A DNA stretch of 64,000 nt from Adineta ricciae (GCA_905250025.1 CAJNOJ010000010.1:372001-436000); one strand, 5' to 3'. Shown: positions 35,799 to 48,868, counted from the stretch's first letter. Notes: generated by a model from the letters alone, not told the origin. A program made the numbers and translations.

Positions 35799-36476
35799 TT
35801 AAGATTGGATCAAACGTTTTGGTGAAAATTTCATTTTCGAATAACAATTCGGAGTACATGTGGCAACATGTACTTCGTGTATCCACCGTGTGATATAATC
35901 AAATTTCACTTTATCAATAGATGGAAGTTCTCCGGAGATTATCGTCCCATCGGACACCGGTTGAGCACGTTGCGTCAATAGAGATACTGTTGACATTTGT
36001 TTGCCGTTGTTTGATCGCGTTTTGCACGGTTTTGTCATCGGATGAAGTTCGACAGTCTGACACGAATCTGTAGAAATATTCACTCGAATCGGTTTGGGCG
36101 TTTCGCGTCGATAATTCAATAAAGGATTGCTTAAGATTGGATTAGCTCTTTGTTGAGGCTGCACACATTTACCGTCATTGCTTCTAGAATTGGATGAAGG
36201 AATATTCGATGATTTGGATTCACTTTGTAACGATTGAAGATCGGTATTCATTGAACATGCGGGTGTTGTCGCCATATTTGTTCGTAGACGATGTGCAGGT
36301 ACGAAAACATTTGTCTGATGTGTCCGAGCGAAGAATGGGACGAAAGACGAGCTATTCTCTGTCGCGACTTGCGCACGATATCGAGACTCAACTAGAGATA
36401 CCGATGACGAAGATGCGGATGAGGGTGCCATGGATATATATTGTGCTGCAATCGGTTGATTATCATCGACCGCCAT
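35799..36476 (-). CDS. Orphan intronless protein, 225 residues
   Basis: I do not recognise it. A single frame from ATG 36476 to TAA 35799 covers a mostly disordered Ser/Thr/Asn/Gln-rich protein. It has no signal peptide or membrane span. The C-terminal 35 residues look more ordered (KVKFDYITRWIHEVHVAT, then CTPNCYSKMKF) and are the likeliest conserved part. It is convergent with the KLHL gene, with stops 156 bp apart and an AATAAATAAA tract between them that could serve either transcript. The length and the clean frame support a real gene, but there is no family evidence. Confidence 0.5.
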   Translation of the reverse strand: MAVDDNQPIAAQYISMAPSSASSSSVSLVESRYRAQVATENSSSFVPFFARTHQTNVFVPAHRLRTNMATTPACSMNTDLQSLQSESKSSNIPSSNSRSNDGKCVQPQQRANPILSNPLLNYRRETPKPIRVNISTDSCQTVELHPMTKPCKTRSNNGKQMSTVSLLTQRAQPVSDGTIISGELPSIDKVKFDYITRWIHEVHVATCTPNCYSKMKFSPKRLIQS

Positions 36477-36851
36477 GGATTGGAGCTTTCACAGGGAGCA
36501 ACACAGAAAATATGTTTTCAAAATAACATAACAATATATAGACAGACGAAAATGAAATGAAACATTTCTATGGTTTCGTCCATTATCGTTCGTGTTTATA
36601 CTAAGAATAATAGTACGTCATTTGCGAAAGTATTTTTCTTTTCGATTTCAGTTGTTAAGAATAACACATATTGCATTAACTTATCGTTGATGATTTTTAT
36701 CTTGACATCGGAATCGTCAATATTATTCTAATGACAGACTCAAAAAAACGCATCTCTTTTTGTTTTTTCTCATCAACATTCATACTCCATTCGCCCAAAA
36801 TGTTCGATCAGTTCCTCCGATCGAATAATGACGAATTTGTTTGTTCTTTAT
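36477..36851. other. Intergenic, no gene seen
   Basis: About 375 bp between the CFAP57 stop and the orphan gene's start, both on the minus strand. AT-rich, no coding signal. Confidence 0.45.
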
Positions 36852-39800
36852 TTATGAAAGTCTTACAATAGAAACACTTTCTGATTCATCGTCATTAGAT
36901 ACTTGGTCGGTTAGATGATAACCTGCTTGTGCGCGACTAAGGCGTTGGCGTAATCGAAGAATTTCTTGCTGATTATTGTGTATTTCTTTCATTAAATCAT
37001 TATCACGTTGTCGAATCGCGTAGTTACCTATTGCACATACAAAATTCGTCTTAATCATCTCAAAAGAAAAACAATCAGTGTAACCTGCGTCTGCATTCAA
37101 TGTTTGAATAAGAGCTTCAGTACTGTGCACTCCTCTTTCTCCGAATGTTCCACTGGCAATACCATAATCTTGAAGTCTGCCTCTGACGATTTTCAATTCT
37201 TCGCGTAGATTGTTTAATTCTTGTAGTAAAAGAGAATTCTCCTGAAAAAGGAAATATAAGATGCTCGAAATCGAAGTCTTCTCGATTTACATTCATAATT
37301 CTCATTCGATTGGCTTTAGTTGCGTTCAAATCACTTGTTAATTTTGTTTTCAAATTCAATGTTGTACGTTCGAGAAACATTCGCTGACGATCTTGACCCA
37401 TTGCCTCGTCGGAAATCCCGTCGACTGGATCGGACGACGTATAAATGCTTTTCGACTATTGGAAATCAACAATTTCTATTTGAATGACGGGAAACAAAGC
37501 GATTTACCGTATCGTTTTCGACGTGTTTTTGATATAATTCAATGACAGCATTCTTTACTCGTTTTGGATCACTAAGGTCAGCAAAATGAGTGAGAATATC
37601 GTTTTTAATACGTCGCATAGCGAAATCGAATTCTTTTCTCTGAAAAATCAAAGTTTTACTTTCTCAAATCATTTCAAAACTGTCTTCGCGAACCTTTCGA
37701 CGTTCTCGTTCGACTTGTGCATCAACTGCATGTAATTTTCGTCGTTCTTTCACATTATCAAATCGACTTCGATTCAAATCATTTTCTTTTTTCTCTCGTT
37801 CACCACCCATCTGAACACAAATGTCTTAGTAATAATGTTTGTTAACAGAACAGACATACACGAATGGTTATCAAGCTAAAATGATCAAAAAAAGAACAAC
37901 ACAAACAATGAGACAGAAACTGTTCGCTTTTCAGTTTTCGCTCATTCATGAAAGATAAATGAAAGTCCGAATATGAATCGAAGTCCGATTTCATACTCAG
38001 ATTCCATTTGAACAAAACACGAAAGCGAAGAATACGAATATTTACCTTGAGTAATTGACTATCCATACGTTGGATTTCTGCGTCACGTGGTTCGATTAAA
38101 CGTTGTAATTCGTAAATTTTGTAATCGAGTACATATTTGAATTTTTCTAATTCTTGGTTTTTCAAGCCAAGATCATTGATGCGTTCGAGCTAAATCAATT
38201 TTCTCCATCGCAACAAATTCAGAACATATCAACGACATTACTTTATCACTAATCGTATGGTTCCGTTCGGTAATTTCGTTGTGTAATGCTGCTTTCTCCT
38301 GTGTCATCGCTTGGATTCGATTATTATGTTCAGTGTTCTTTTTTTTGTAAGATTCAACAGCGGCAACTTGTTCTTCTTGTTTTGCTTTCAAAGTTTGAAC
38401 CTAATCGAACGTCAAAGATGCTATCAATGACTCTTTCGTACTGATTCTTACCTGGACTTCGAGTGTTTCACGAAAATTTTTCATTAATTGTGCGTTTTGT
38501 TCCAACTGAAAACCATCGATTCGATTCATTTGCTTTCTCTAACGAACGTACTTACCAGACGTTTCTTTTCATTTTCATATTCGAGTTTGAGTTTCAATTG
38601 TTCGTATTCGATATCTTCTTCGATTTGAAACTTTTGATCTTCGTAATTTCGAAGTTTTTCACGATTTTTTTTCAATAACTAATCAACGATCGAATAAGAA
38701 TCAAACATCCAAAAGATTCTGTTCTACCAACTTACATCTTCGAAATCAGCTTCGGTTTCGATAGTTTTTGCGACGTAGTATTCTTTTATATCACGTAATT
38801 CGTTTTCACTTGCTTCTTTCATTGCTTTCAGACGAAATTCATTATCCTCCATCATTTTTTGCGATAAATGAATCAGTTCTTCTTCTTTATGGGTTTCTCG
38901 ACCCATGCGATCTCGATCTTCTTGTTCTAGAAATCAAATAAACATTTCAAGGATTATATGAACACTTCATTTGCTGTTTTCCGTACCAATAGCTTGTCGA
39001 TCATTTTCGAATTTCTCTTTCATTAGAGCGTATTTCACTTCGAAATCTTGTTTGGCTTTTTCTTTTTCATTCACTTGAAATTCAATTTGATTCTGACGAT
39101 GTCGACGTTCGTTTTCATACTTATCCGTAGAGCGTTGAGTTTCACCCGTATGGATCGCATCCATCTGTTCTAAACGATACTTATGATCGTTTGTCAGCTC
39201 TTCGATCTCAGCTTGAAGTTCGCGAATTTTTTGCGGCTACAAAATAGATGACAAGTCAAAGTCTCAATCCAGTCGACCAATGACACAAATAGAATCGTGA
39301 TAGTCAACAATACTTACCAAACTAAGATATCTTGTTTTGTTTTGTAGCACATCTGGTGTCCATTCTTCGTTCTTAGTCGATCGTTTGGATTGTGTACCCC
39401 ATAACATTAGAATACCATCTTCACAGCAACTGATAATCAAGGATTCATTGAAAGCCACCACGATCTATTCGAACACCGTGACTTATATATTCACGAGAAA
39501 TTTACTGAAAATGTTACTCACACGTGTAACTCGAGCGGAATGTGCTAGATAATGGAAAATACCATTCGATGCGCTGGATAATGGAGTTCTTATGACATAG
39601 ATCGAACCACGATATGTGCCGCAAAGTAATGTTCTACTACTTTTGAACATTTCCAAGGCACTAGGTTTATCATCTTGGGGTAATTTTAGTTCGTTTTTGA
39701 CCTGATAGACGAAAGATGTGATTATATTTTTTTCATAAATCAAATCGAAAAACAACAACCTGTGTTTGTCCGATTTGAAATTCTCGTATCGATCCGTCGT

Positions 39801-42101
39801 CGCATGCTAAGTAAACGAATCTATCATCGCTATCGACTGCAAATCCGCCATCAAAACGATATGTTGGTTTTAATTCAAAGATCTTCGTTTGAGTTTCGAG
39901 ATTCCACGCAGCAAAATAGTTTGCAGATTGAGAATATAAACCCAGACCGTTCTTTTCCCATCCAATATTTCTAATCTAAACAAAAAAAAGAGTTTTCTCA
40001 ACATCAAAATCATCCTTAAGTATTCTATTTACAGATTGCCCATGATTCATCCGATGTAACACTTTCAAATACAATGGAGATATGATTTGAATAATATCCG
40101 AATCGACTACAGCGAAAAGTTGACCACCATTGCTAGACAAACAACATATGGGGGCATAGCTTCTCAGAGAAAAATTTAATTACCTAAATTTAATATCGTG
40201 TGCAGCTCGTATAGCAAATTCTTTGACAGTTGAAAAACCATCAACTAAGATATTCATCAGACAAACTCGAGAAGCGAATGCGACGACGATCTGGAGCGCA
40301 TTCGGATGGATAGAAATCGCATATACTGGCTCGCTATATAGACGAATTTGTTCCAATGTGTTCGTATCATAGTTCCACAGACGAACAGTATGATCTTCGC
40401 CTGATGAAACAAATAACGGTTTATGTATGGCAATATCTACGCCACGTATGGACAGCTGATGATATGAATTGAAGACTAATTCTAAGAGAAAAGGTTCCTA
40501 AACGCAGATTATATGTAAACGATACTAATGAACTGAGGATAGAACTGACTGCTGATTCTGCTGGTTGATCCTTGGTGATATCCGATACAGCATAGATTTG
40601 TTGTTTGCTTGTTAGAACAAGAACATGCTCTTCTTTTGGACTAACTGCAACTTTCCACATTGCTTGTTCTCCACTGATTTGCTGCTTATCGTTTGAGGTT
40701 TGTGGGTGATTTGAATCGCCGTCCAATGAACGAGCAGTGCCTGTATCATTAGTAGGCACCACATATTCACGAGTCTTAGCAAAATCCCAACTATCAGCAA
40801 TTTTCGAATAATGACATAAGCGTTTTCCACCCACCAAGCAGAAGAATCCTTTGTTAACAACATTGATCGAGGTTACTTTTTCACCCGACGGGCGCGATGT
40901 GTCAAGGTGTTCTTGCTGATGTTGATTAAGGGCTGACCGACTGCCACTTTTAGGTGCCGATGAAGCTGTTGATACTGTACGTGCTGGTCTAAATTAAAAC
41001 AACAACAAAAAACGAATTAATTCATTTCTAGTCAATATATCCTCATCAAAAGTAATGTTCAGGTCATTGATCATTTCTTTTTTCTATTCTTTTCAAATCA
41101 ATGCCAGCGAACAAGTGAACCTTTCTTCTCTTTTATGCTGCCCTTGCCACAACATGTTTTCTATTCTTACGACGCGACGTCTGTTTTACGGTAACAGTTG
41201 GCGTGCGTCAGCAAGATGTTTTTAATCGGTCTATCAAAAAAAAAAAAAAGTCATTAATCTTTTGTTTCTTACGCTGCCGATGCTGCTTCGCGCCCTTCGA
41301 CAATGTCCATTTCAATCTGGACATCGCCATTGTACAAGACGCACACATGTCCGTTACTTGTGCCGGCAATCAAATGACTGGGATCATACCATGCTTGAAA
41401 AGGATAATGAGAAAAAGAAAGACGTTCGAGAACGTGTTGAGAAGTTTATATTTACCATGTGAGATAAAATCATATTGATCGAGTTTTGCTGACGATGGTT
41501 GTATTCGTAGATTTCCATCCGTATGTCGAACAAAACGACAATAACGTCTGCCAATAACTGATAAGTAATTGTTATCTGTTGGATCAAATAAAATTTGAGA
41601 TAAGACAGATACACCTTCCACTTGACCCAATCGAATGCTTGCTAATAGACGTGATTTTTGCCAGAGCCAAAGTGATAATGTATACTCTCGATTGCCACTT
41701 TCAAGTATAGCCAAATGTTTGGCATCATGTGAGAAAGCCATGGATGTTATCGTTGTCGGCCGATCACGTATTTCAAACGTTCGTTTCTTTTTGCCCACAT
41801 TCGAATGTATGTCATAGAAAGAGATCATTGCGGACTCCTTGTCTCCGTTCTTTGCTGTTGCAACAACAGCTACAACAGCTGCATCACTGTGAACCAGCAT
41901 CGCATCAACATGTTCTAGTTCATGACAGCGGAATATGCGTTGACTTTTAGTTTCAACATTGGCAAGAACGTAATGATTGCCGGCTGGATAAACAACGTTG
42001 TGTTCATCAGCAAAGAATAGACTCGACTCAAGTTTAGACCGAACGCCCAAGATAGTCTGAGCCTGAAGCGCAACTGGCGAAACTGTACTTGCTGTTGTCA
42101 T
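36852..42101 (-). CDS. CFAP57: Cilia- and flagella-associated protein 57 (WDR65)
   Basis: Axonemal protein of motile cilia, known in other organisms to take part in assembly of inner dynein arm/regulatory complexes. ATG at 42101, TAA at 36852-36854, with many short introns. The N-terminal half (about 39270-42101) is WD40 propellers starting with the CFAP57-type segment FFADEHNVVYPAGNHYVLANVE. It continues with TTITSMAFSHDAKHLAI, YTLSLWLWQKSRLLASI, FVSSGEDHTVRLWNYDTNT, NALQIVVAFASRVCLMNI and DDRFVYLACDDGSIREF. The C-terminal half (about 36900-39240) is long coiled coil (ELQAEIEELTNDHKYRLEQM, ENERRHRQNQIEFQVNEKEK). The order and the opening match vertebrate CFAP57. A TTTTTTTCTAG acceptor sits ten bases before the ATG. 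Confidence 0.92.
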
Positions 42102-44806
42102 GTTTTAATACTAGAAAAAAACTGAGAACAATAATGCTGCGTCGAGTTTGTCTGATGCTCGTTACAATCATCCATTTTGCTTGATGTTTACCATGACATT
42201 CAATCGCTGAGTTAACATTTTAAGTGAAGTTTAGAAAAGATGTCGTCAGTTCACATTTTGCTGATCTTTACGAGTGCTATTGAACAGATGTGTCGTAAAC
42301 AATCTTTCTCGAACAACCCATCCGGTCATGGATATAATTACATTTATGTTCGTCTTTTCCTCACGTCGATTGTTCTAAGACAATGTAGGAGATAAATCCA
42401 ACTGTAATTGGGTAAATAAAGATTAACTGCTCTAGTTTTTTTTCAACATCCCAATTTGTTATGTTTGGTAGACATCATTATATTTTGCTTGTTTTCTTTA
42501 ATCCTTTTTTTGACAAAACGGAAAATCTTAGACTGAATAGCTGAGTCTTTCTTTCTTTCTTTTTCTCTGCTCTTACGTCGTTCACACATATATAAAATTC
42601 ATATCCGATTTCAGAAGTCAAACATATTCGATAGCCTAGGGTTAAAATTAAAAAGTGTACTTTTTTCTTTATCTGATGTCCTTTCCTACTTCATCTTCCT
42701 TTTCTCGTCCATTGAGCATATGTTAAGCACGGTGAAAAGGTCACTTTTCTTCTTCTTCTTCTTCTTTTTGTTCTGCTCAAAACAATTTCGATTTCAGCCA
42801 GCTTCCAAGTTCATTTGGACACGTTAAACATCACCTCGCAAGAGACAGAGAGAAAAGAAATAGGAGGATACAATGAGAAAGAATAAGAGAACAGTGTATA
42901 TAACGAACATTCTCGCTTCGTCGCGCTCTCCGGTCACGTCTGAACACGTCCTTTCTCTTTACCTATTTAGTGAAAATGAAAAAGTGAAAAAACTCAGCAA
43001 TCGATCATCCCTCGACACAAGTATAATACAATAGCAAATGCGAACGACAACAAGATAACCAACGAATAAGAGAAATGCACGATAACACACAATCAGCATA
43101 AACACTTCTAATCGTTCTTCAAACGGTGATTGAATTTCTAACATCGCGTGCACCTCATTTTTAACGTCAAGGTAACTTTTTGATTTTCGTTTTCCTTCAA
43201 GTGCTTTTCTCTTATCCCCAGAGACTTAGATTGTTCATGTTTTAATACATTGGTTTTCTTTCGAAGTCATCCCTCATAGGATGTTAAATTGTATAAAGAA
43301 GATTAGTTTTCACATAAATGTAAGTTTATCAACGCCCTTCTGTTCAACCTTGTTCTTAGCTTTTGTTTTGATTTAAAGCTTCGCATTCGTTTCTTTTTTG
43401 AACTTCAAGTTAGATAGTCTAGACTAAGAATATCAAGACTTAAAACGAACGTGTAAATTCAACATATTATTTTATTTGCATCGAGTATATGAATATATTA
43501 AACCTTAAAAGGTTTCGTTCCCTCTAGGTTATATTTGTTGAACGTGTCAATGTTTATTCAAACTTTAAAATGTTCGACAACAATGACATCTAACAGTAAA
43601 TTGTTGAAATGACCCATATTAACATTTGCTAGGCGAAAGGCCATGATAAATGTAAAACAGGAAAGAAAACCGGAAGAAGTTCACGGTCTTTGAAAGCCAG
43701 CCGCATTCTACTTAGCGATGATTGATATTTATTATCATGTCGAATAGTCTTAATCATTTCCATAATTCTTCGTCTCTCTCTTTCTGTTTTGTGATCTGGC
43801 TTCTCAAGAATCTAATCCTCGGGATAAATTTTCTAGGCAATTATCAAATGTATATGAGAGTATAAAGAAGCTAAAGAGGGAGATGGCGACATTTGTTATC
43901 ATTTTGTGTATATTCCAGCTGCTTATTAGAAAAAAAAAAGAAAAGGAGAGAGAGAAAGAGCAAGATGTACACAATTAGATGCTTTACTTTTAACCAGTAC
44001 AAATGATCAGTCAATGTATACGAGGAGATGGTAAGCAAAGTTATGATTATTCTTTGATAAGTGGTACTTTTCTTTGAATGGATTTCGATGATTATCATTG
44101 AATAGAAATTTCCGTTTCGTATTTAATGTAACCAAGTCGATAATGATTCGATTTCATGCAATGATAATATTTCTCATTGACAACAAGGTTATTTCTAAAT
44201 TACCTGAATTGTTCGATTCGCATAAATCACCGAGTAAGAGAATTCATTTCGAGAAATCTTCTTTCTCTACCATTGATTTTAACTAATCAATCATACTAAT
44301 TAAACTACTCATGTTTGTTATGGCATATGTCGAGTTAAACGTCACTTGTCTCAGTTACGACTTCTATTTCATTTGATCTCTCTTGAGAAGAAACGACTGC
44401 TGCCATTGCTACTACATATAAAAGTTCTGCAAAGAGAAAATTACAGCAGTGAGCACAAGGCTATGTATCCCCCATGTATGTATGATGTAATTGAATATCG
44501 ATCTAGCGTTTGTGTGTGTGTGTGCTTACGAACAAGAAGAAGAAAGAAATCATTGCTGTCGAACGTATATGCTAGAGGGATTAATGCACGCCAAGCGCGA
44601 AGAACATTCGATATCATCGACATACATAAAAAGCAATTATCTTTTGTCTTCATCTTTTCTATATGTTTGACAGTTTCAATCATTTATCTCCTACAAACCA
44701 TGAAACCTAGATGATGATCATGATCATAAGCAAACAGGCGAGTCGTGTCCTTTCACACTGAGCTTTGTTTCCTTCTTCTTTCCGATAGTACCAACCTATA
44801 CTCATG
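42102..44806. other. Long gene-poor region, no firm gene
   Basis: AT-rich stretch with TTCTTTCTTTC and TTC-repeat tracts (about 42548-42565, 42750-42765). Apart from a weak membrane-type frame at 42959-43144, no frame has codon structure or a family signal. It may include distal regulatory DNA or long 5' noncoding exons of the RASSF-like gene downstream. Confidence 0.4.
42959..43144 (-). CDS. Possible small membrane protein or first exon (weak)
   Basis: A 61-residue frame from ATG 43144. It has a charged N-terminus (MLEIQSPFEERLEVF) and a long hydrophobic segment (LFVGYLVVVRICYCIILV). It ends at a sequence reading AATAG|GTAAAG, which could be a splice donor instead of a stop. No family is recognised. 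It stands alone in a gene-poor stretch, so a chance frame cannot be excluded. Confidence 0.22.
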   Translation of the reverse strand: MLEIQSPFEERLEVFMLIVCYRAFLLFVGYLVVVRICYCIILVSRDDRLLSFFTFSFSLNR

Positions 44807-45744
44807 CTCTACACTTAGACTAGCGAGTGAAAAACAACTCCGGATGCGTCTATTGTTGATTGAATCAAACACACGCTTTCGTTTCCGTTATCGCCGGTAG
44901 ACGTATGTACTTATATATAGATGCACATACACACATATTGAACGCTTTTTGTCTAGTTCATTGCCATTTAGCACTGAGTCATTTTCGATCTGCTGAACTT
45001 CTCTTGGTCTCCCTCTATATATATAAGCCATATAAAGCGACTTCCTGTTACTTTTCTTCTCATCTCGAATGTAAATTGGTTCGTAATCATGTTCCAGGAC
45101 TAGCATTATGCAAACATATGCAATTATATTCAAGTGCATCAGACAACAATTAGGGTTTGCTTAGTAAAAGAATATGAATGAATGAAAAAAAATTTTAGTC
45201 TTGCTCTTTTTCTTCTGCCTTTTTATTGAATACTTGAAAGCACATAACGCTTCGATTGGGTACTTTTCTTTTCTTTTTTTATTCATTTATCAAAATTGAG
45301 CATAACGATTCATTCAATCATATTTAAGAATGACCTAGAAATAACGAAAAAAAAGCACAGATGTATGTGTTCACCTCTCTCCCTCACTCGCTCGCTGTCT
45401 AACCGAAGAGAATAGTGAGATATGTCGATATGTATGAACAACGGACGTATGACGAAGGAAAAAAGAAGAAGAAAGAATATGCACGTCGACTATGACTGAC
45501 TGTTAGTCCCTTATATCGTTCTACTCTTCGTTTACATACGCATCTATGGATGATATTGGCAAAATAAGTATTGTGTATTAGACGCGAAAGTAGAAGGAGA
45601 GAGAGAGCGAAGACGTTTGAACGGCGCACGTCTGTCTACATCTGAATAACGAGTTCGTCGACATCAGACGACGTAGATCATCGTATACGAAGAAATAAAG
45701 GACTTACATCGCGATAATGAGTGTAAACAAGAGTATTGAACTCT
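44807..45744 (+). repeat. Direct duplication, copy 1 (938 bp), left of the N
   Basis: Begins CTCTACACTTAG and ends TATTGAACTCT directly before the N at 45745. It aligns along its whole length with 45746-46681 with a few per cent differences, mostly single bases and small run-length changes. No coding sequence is recognised in it. Confidence 0.93.
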
Positions 45745-45745
45745 N
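45745..45745. other. Assembly ambiguity (single N)
   Basis: The only N in the window. It separates the end of copy 1 from the start of copy 2 of the duplication, which marks it as a contig join. Confidence 0.95.
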
Positions 45746-46681
45746 CTCTACACTTAGACTAGCGAGTGAAAAACAACTCCGGATGCGTCTATTGTTGATT
45801 GAATCAAACACACGCTTTCGTTTCCGTTATCGCCGGTAGACGTATGTACTTATATATAGATGCACATACACACATATTGAACGTTTTTGTCTAGTTCATT
45901 GCCATTTAGCACTGGGTCATTTTCGATCTACTCAGCTTCTCTTTCCATCTCTATATATAAGCCATATAAAGGGACTTCCTGTTACTTTTCTTCTCATCTC
46001 CTATGTAAATTGGTTCGTAATCATGTTCCAGGACTAGTATTATGCAAACATATGCAATTATATTCAAGTGCATCCGACAACAATTAGGGTTTGCTTAGTA
46101 AAAGAATATGAATAAATGAAAAAAATTTTAGTCTTGCTCTTTTTCTTCTGCCTTTTTATTGAATACTTGAAAGTACATAACGCTTCGATTGGGTACTTTT
46201 CTTTTCTTTTTTTATTCATTTATCAAAATTGAGCATAACGATTCATTCAATCATATTTAAGAATGACCTAGAAATAACGAAAAAAAGCACAGATGTATGT
46301 GTTCACCTCTCTCCCTCACTCGTTCGCTGTCTAACCGAAGAGAATAGTGAGATATGTCGATATGTATGAACAACGGACGTATGACGAAGGAAAAAAAAAA
46401 AGAAGAAGAAAGAATATGCACGTCGACTATGACTGACTGTTAGTCCCTTATATCGTTCTACTCTTCGTTTACATACACATCTATGGATGATATTGGCAAA
46501 ATAAGTATTGTGTATTAGACGCGAAAGTAGAAGGAGAGAGAGAGCGAAGACGTTTGAACGGCGCACGTCTGTCTACATCTGAATAACGAGTTCGTCGACA
46601 TCAGACGAGGTAGATCATCGTATACGAAGAAATAAAGGACTTACATCGCGATAATGAGTGTAAACAAGAGTATTGAACTCT
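45746..46681 (+). repeat. Direct duplication, copy 2 (936 bp), right of the N
   Basis: Same start and end as copy 1. Differences include CTGCTGAACTT versus CTACTCAGCTT in the first 200 bases and run-length changes. The flank after it is unique. Confidence 0.93.
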
Positions 46682-47419
46682 AATAGCTACCATATCTTGC
46701 TAACAGACCGAGAGAAGAAGAAAGAAAAAGAAGTGAGCTTCTGCAATCAAATGAGGAAGCATATTGCTTAGATTTGATTAGAAAGATGATGAGAACAGCA
46801 ATGTATATGAACGATTACAGCATCATATCAGCACAGCTGTCTTCTTCTACTCTACATGCACAAGACAAATAAGCAAATCAGAATAGACGTTCAGATGTGA
46901 GAATTTTTCGTCGAAGGTATGTCCCTAGCTATCTATGCTTTTGATCTCGTTTGTTTATTTTTGCATTCATTTTCTTCTTTCATGTGTATACATTTTAAGT
47001 AAGGAATAAATGAAATCGTGTGGACAGACATGTATCAGCTTCGCTTCTATTGTTATCGTCGAGGTGCCTTCTGTTCCTAAACGTTTCAAATATCAGTCTC
47101 TCGCTTTGATTCAAAGCAATCATATTGACCCAACATTCGTTCATCAACGTACATTGAGCTTATTCCCATAAGTGTGCCTTCTCTCTCTCTCTCTCTTCAT
47201 CCCTCTTCTCGGCTTCTTTCACTTTTTATTTATGCATACTACCTTGCAATCAAGGTTTGATCGTTTTTTTCATTCATTCAATCATTCATTCATACAGACG
47301 ATATTGATTGAAAAAAGAGAAGAAAAACGAGCGAGCATTATCTTCAACATAATAGTACTTTTTGTGCACATATACATATTCAAACATTTTTGTTTCTTGT
47401 AGACGAACAAGTAATAAAC
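46682..47419. other. Upstream region of the RASSF-like gene
   Basis: About 740 bp without a gene. It holds a CTCTCTCT run near 47180-47194 and a TTTCTTGTAG splice acceptor ending at 47402, 17 bases before the RASSF-like ATG. So the stretch probably contains a 5' intron or outron. Confidence 0.5.
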
Positions 47420-48868
47420 ATGTCGACAACAGGCACAGCCAGTAACAATAACACAAGCAGCAGCAATGCATCGGACATGAGTGAATTATCACTTGAAATA
47501 CCTGTTTGGGTGTACGGCAAACGTAAATGGGTAACCGGTATCACAAAAAAGACAACATTCGATGATCTTATCTATGCTTTATTGGCACAAGCTGATCTAC
47601 TAAAATCTTCGACATTAACAAATTCCTCGCCGAACGCAGTTACAGGTTATGCGATCGCTGAATGTGTACAACTGACAGCGTCGACTGTACCAAATGCCAA
47701 TGAATCCGAAGCACCATCGCTAATCACTCAACGTCTACTTAAAGGCCGTGGCAAAGTAATTAAAGCGTATAAGACTTGGCAATTCGATAAATTACCATTA
47801 ACCATCCTTCATCTTATATCGACCTCGTCAATAATTGATCATAATTCTTCGACATCGAAGTTTCGTTCGAAAATCTTCCGTCGTTTTCTTTCAGCGAAAT
47901 CTCAGTCATTTTCGTCGATATCTGCGTCGTTACTAACATCTTCACAATCCGATTCATCATTGATATCTATCACGAATAATCAATGCCAAGCCCAGTCGAT
48001 CGCCTATCGACAAAAGTCGCTGAACGATTTCAATGAGAATATGAACGTTATCGAAAGACAAAAGCGTCTACTCGATTACCTCGACGAGAAAATTCATCAA
48101 GCAGAAACATTATCATCCCCGATATCGAAGACATTGCCCCGAAACCCATATTCGCCTGACTCATCGACGTCGTCATCTCTTTCCAACAATGAAGTATCAT
48201 TGACTGATGTTTCACGTTTATTTTCTCATCAAATCGACCAACAGGATCAGTTAATCTTCGCTACACAACTATGTAATTCAATCTTGAATATGCAAGAACG
48301 TATCGATGAGAAAACAAATATCTTATATGCTGTCGAACAAGCGATATCAAATGAACTCAATCATGTTTTACATCAACAACATTATGATACGCTACCAAGT
48401 ACATTGCCATCAACTAGTAATGAGAATAATTCTCAAATGTCCAATGATTTACTCTCGTTGAAAAATTCAATCTATCGTAGTCGAGAATTATCACGAATTC
48501 AATCAAAAGAAATGCACGATTTAGATCTATCGTTACGCGAAATGGAAATCTTACTCGCTTCCAAATACGATGAACTGAAATACCTCGAATACGAAACATC
48601 GTCGAATCTAATGACATCATCGAGATGCATGACACCGAATTATTTGTCACAACAACAGAATTTTCGAACAAATATCGACGAACAATCGCCCTACGATACC
48701 CTGGACATTGCTACGACAACAACAAACGTGGTGTTTACGTCGATTAAAGAAGCTGATGAAGATTCAGGTATCAATTCCTTAACTAGCGACGATAGTAATC
48801 ATCATACAATGTCACTTGTTCATCAGAAAACTCATCTGCAGAATACTCAGCTTGAAACACTTGTCTAA
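47420..48868 (+). CDS. N-terminal RASSF-type (RASSF7-10-like) Ras-association protein
   Basis: Adaptor with a Ras-association (ubiquitin-fold) domain at its N-terminus, as in RASSF7, 8, 9 and 10. I chose the ATG at 47420; the longer frame begins with TTG and crosses the splice acceptor at 47402. The RA domain spans about 47490-47830 (LEIPVWVYGKRKWVTGITKK, TTFDDLIYALLAQADLL, YAIAECVQ, KAYKTWQFDKLPLTILH). It is interrupted by a Ser/Asn-rich insertion. The rest is Ser-rich with predicted coiled coils (QKRLLDYLDEKIHQAE, LRIQ-type helices around 48480-48600). 482 residues in one exon, unlike most neighbours. The subfamily member cannot be settled by eye; family knowledge points to cytoskeletal, centrosomal or Hippo-linked roles. 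Confidence 0.78.
   Translation: MSTTGTASNNNTSSSNASDMSELSLEIPVWVYGKRKWVTGITKKTTFDDLIYALLAQADLLKSSTLTNSSPNAVTGYAIAECVQLTASTVPNANESEAPSLITQRLLKGRGKVIKAYKTWQFDKLPLTILHLISTSSIIDHNSSTSKFRSKIFRRFLSAKSQSFSSISASLLTSSQSDSSLISITNNQCQAQSIAYRQKSLNDFNENMNVIERQKRLLDYLDEKIHQAETLSSPISKTLPRNPYSPDSSTSSSLSNNEVSLTDVSRLFSHQIDQQDQLIFATQLCNSILNMQERIDEKTNILYAVEQAISNELNHVLHQQHYDTLPSTLPSTSNENNSQMSNDLLSLKNSIYRSRELSRIQSKEMHDLDLSLREMEILLASKYDELKYLEYETSSNLMTSSRCMTPNYLSQQQNFRTNIDEQSPYDTLDIATTTTNVVFTSIKEADEDSGINSLTSDDSNHHTMSLVHQKTHLQNTQLETLV

Noticed and set aside
45399..46566. Paired 76- and 87-residue frames present in both copies of the duplicated segment
   Set aside because: Their agreement only reflects the duplication; the frames are interrupted by run-length differences and have no family signal.
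47390..47419. Upstream start (MFLVDEQVIN) for the RASSF-like protein
   Set aside because: The first codon is TTG and the stretch crosses a TTTCTTGTAG splice acceptor; the ATG at 47420 is the better start.
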